The notes beneath the pieces were generated by a model, which searched no databases, was not told the DNA's origin, and saw only the letters and a program-made list of their open reading frames with translations. 7,044 nt of DNA from Ruminococcus sp. UBA3855 (GTDB lineage Bacteria; Bacillota; Clostridia; Oscillospirales; Ruminococcaceae). Shown piece by piece: positions 6,176 through 7,044 of this stretch; position 1 is the stretch's first letter; each line of letters starts with the position of its first letter. The stretch covers positions 1 through 7,044 of the forward strand of contig DGHF01000195.1 of the NCBI GenBank assembly GCA_002392545.1, given 5' to 3'. A program made the translations under genes and the position numbers.

Positions 6176-6189
6176 GGGGCGAGTGCTAA
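6163..6189. promoter_or_regulatory. CIRCE operator (HrcA binding site)
   Basis: TTAGCACT(G)-N9-GAGTGCTAA matches the CIRCE consensus TTAGCACTC-N9-GAGTGCTAA in 17 of 18 arm positions. The single difference is G at 6171. Because of it, the minus strand reads TTGACA across 6175-6170, so the changed base is part of a perfect -35 element. The outer symmetry extends to 13-bp arms (6158-6170 and 6182-6194). CIRCE is the operator of the heat-shock repressor HrcA in Bacillota, which usually controls groESL and dnaK; here it controls hsp20. Confidence 0.95.
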
Positions 6190-6208
6190 TTTTCAGGAAA
6201 GATTCACA

Positions 6209-6234
6209 TTTTTTCATGGTTTTTTCACATTTTT
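6209..6234. promoter_or_regulatory. Phased A-tracts upstream of the hsp20 promoter
   Basis: Three T-runs on the plus strand (6209-6214, 6220-6225, 6230-6234), which are A-tracts on the transcribed side, have centres about 11 and 9.5 bases apart, close to one helical turn. They lie 34-59 bases upstream of the -35 hexamer. Such phasing predicts intrinsic DNA curvature and may assist polymerase binding. There is no hairpin here, so tcdA has no visible intrinsic terminator. Confidence 0.4.
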
Positions 6235-6244
6235 CAAACACTTG

Positions 6245-7006
6245 TCATTTTTTGCTAATTCCGCACAAATCCTTGACAACTTCCCCTGCAATAATCAACC
6301 CCACCACGGAGGGCACAAATGCCGTTGACCCCGGAATATCTCGGCGGACGGTGCATTTTCTGGTGTCCGGCGGACAAATGCAATGATGACGGCACGAAAT
6401 CGCCATATCTTCAACCGGACGAATGGGCTGTTCTTCGGAATAAACCACTTTCAGCTTTTTAATGCCACGCTTCCTGCATTCATAGCGAATCACTTTCGCA
6501 AGGGGGCAGACCTTTGTATCATAAATATCAGCCACCCGAAAAGCAGATGCATCTAATTTATTTCCTGCACCCATAGAGCAAATAATCGGCGTTCCGGCTT
6601 CTTTCGCCCTCATGATAAGTTCCAGTTTTCCGGTCACGGTGTCAATCGCATCAATCACATAATCGTATTGTGTGAAATCGAACTGGTCAGCTGTATCGGG
6701 CATATAAAAGCATTTGTAAGTATTGACTTTCGTTTCGGGGCAAATGTCATGAATCCGGTTTTCTGCCACATCTACCTTGTATTTTCCGACAGTTGAACGG
6801 ACTGCAAAAATCTGACGGTTTAAATTTGTCAGGCATACACGGTCATCATCAATTAAATCTAATGTTCCGACTCCGCTTCTTGCCAAGGCTTCCACCGCAT
6901 AGCCACCAACACCGCCGATTCCAAACACAGCTACTCTTGCATTGTTCAGGCGTTCCATGCCGTCTTTCCCTAATAATAATTCTGTTCTCGAAAACTGGTT
7001 CAGCAT
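6245..7006 (-). CDS. tcdA: tRNA threonylcarbamoyladenosine dehydratase TcdA
   Basis: This 253-residue ThiF/E1-superfamily enzyme (also called CsdL or YgdL) uses ATP to dehydrate t6A at position 37 of ANN-decoding tRNAs to the cyclic form ct6A. It shows the nucleotide-binding loop GIGGVGG (29-35), the DDDRV...NLNRQ block (53-65) with the conserved Asp, Asn, Arg and Gln residues, DAIDT (119-123), and the TcdA-typical stretch GAGNKLD...KVCPLAKVIR (146-174) with KVVYSEEQP (186-194). The C-terminal IPGSTAFVPSVVGL block closes the fold. Before it lies a Cys-rich loop (C205, C209, C211, C218), which I recall in Clostridia homologues and which could bind metal. The full family length is present. A GGAAG-type ribosome site lies 7 nt before the ATG. 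Its promoter is not in the 38 bases left upstream. It looks like a housekeeping gene unrelated to the downstream operon. Confidence 0.93.
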   Translation of the reverse strand: MLNQFSRTELLLGKDGMERLNNARVAVFGIGGVGGYAVEALARSGVGTLDLIDDDRVCLTNLNRQIFAVRSTVGKYKVDVAENRIHDICPETKVNTYKCFYMPDTADQFDFTQYDYVIDAIDTVTGKLELIMRAKEAGTPIICSMGAGNKLDASAFRVADIYDTKVCPLAKVIRYECRKRGIKKLKVVYSEEQPIRPVEDMAISCRHHCICPPDTRKCTVRRDIPGSTAFVPSVVGLIIAGEVVKDLCGISKK

Positions 7007-7044
7007 GATGAATCTTCCTTTCTTCCCTCTCCGGATTTCGTGCC

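Noticed and set aside
6158..6194. CIRCE inverted repeat acting as the tcdA terminator
   Set aside because: The 13-bp arms could form a hairpin, but no T-run follows beyond the stem. The exact CIRCE spacing and the overlapping promoter explain it better as an operator.
1..7044. CRISPR array, tRNA/rRNA gene, insertion sequence or prophage
   Set aside because: No regularly spaced repeats, no cloverleaf or rRNA sequence, no transposase or integrase, and no terminal inverted repeats were found.

Overview
The window looks like chromosomal DNA from an anaerobic Bacillota, most likely class Clostridia (a gut Ruminococcaceae/Oscillospirales-type organism). That is an inference from consensus sigma-A promoters, strong AGGAGG-type ribosome sites, TTG start codons, a HrcA/CIRCE-controlled small heat-shock gene, a Clostridia-type TcdA with a Cys-rich loop, and a radical-SAM activase-like protein. 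All seven genes lie on the minus strand, so transcription runs from high to low coordinates. No RNA gene, insertion sequence, CRISPR array or phage gene was seen, and no stretch longer than 300 bases lacks a gene.

Reading in the direction of transcription: (1) 7006-6245 is tcdA, a tRNA t6A-modification enzyme of the ThiF/E1 superfamily. (2) 6244-5484 is a self-contained heat-shock unit. It has phased A-tracts, a CIRCE operator overlapping a perfect TTGACA-N17-TATAAT promoter, a leader of about 110 nt, an Hsp20 small heat-shock protein, and a strong intrinsic terminator. (3) 5480-73 is a tightly packed five-gene operon with two tandem sigma-A promoters. It encodes a long coiled-coil protein beginning MSGPK, a zinc-ribbon/FHA protein, a small NrdG-like radical-SAM protein, an unusual Hsp100 (ClpB D2-like) AAA+ ATPase with a Walker-less N-terminal half, and a PP2C-family Ser/Thr phosphatase. 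Gaps between these genes are only 1 to 5 nt.

The five-gene operon is the interesting part. FHA (phosphothreonine reader) plus PP2C (eraser) plus an Hsp100 remodelling ATPase implies a phosphorylation-gated protein-remodelling machine. The same logic (Fha, PppA, PpkA, ClpV) regulates type VI secretion in Proteobacteria, but no secretion or contractile-tail gene is visible here. The matching Ser/Thr kinase is not in the window and could lie beyond base 1. The role of the radical-SAM protein is unknown: no glycyl-radical partner is encoded here. None of the proteins shows a signal peptide or membrane segment, so the machine appears to be cytosolic. Hsp20 immediately upstream adds a protein-quality-control theme, but it has its own promoter and terminator.
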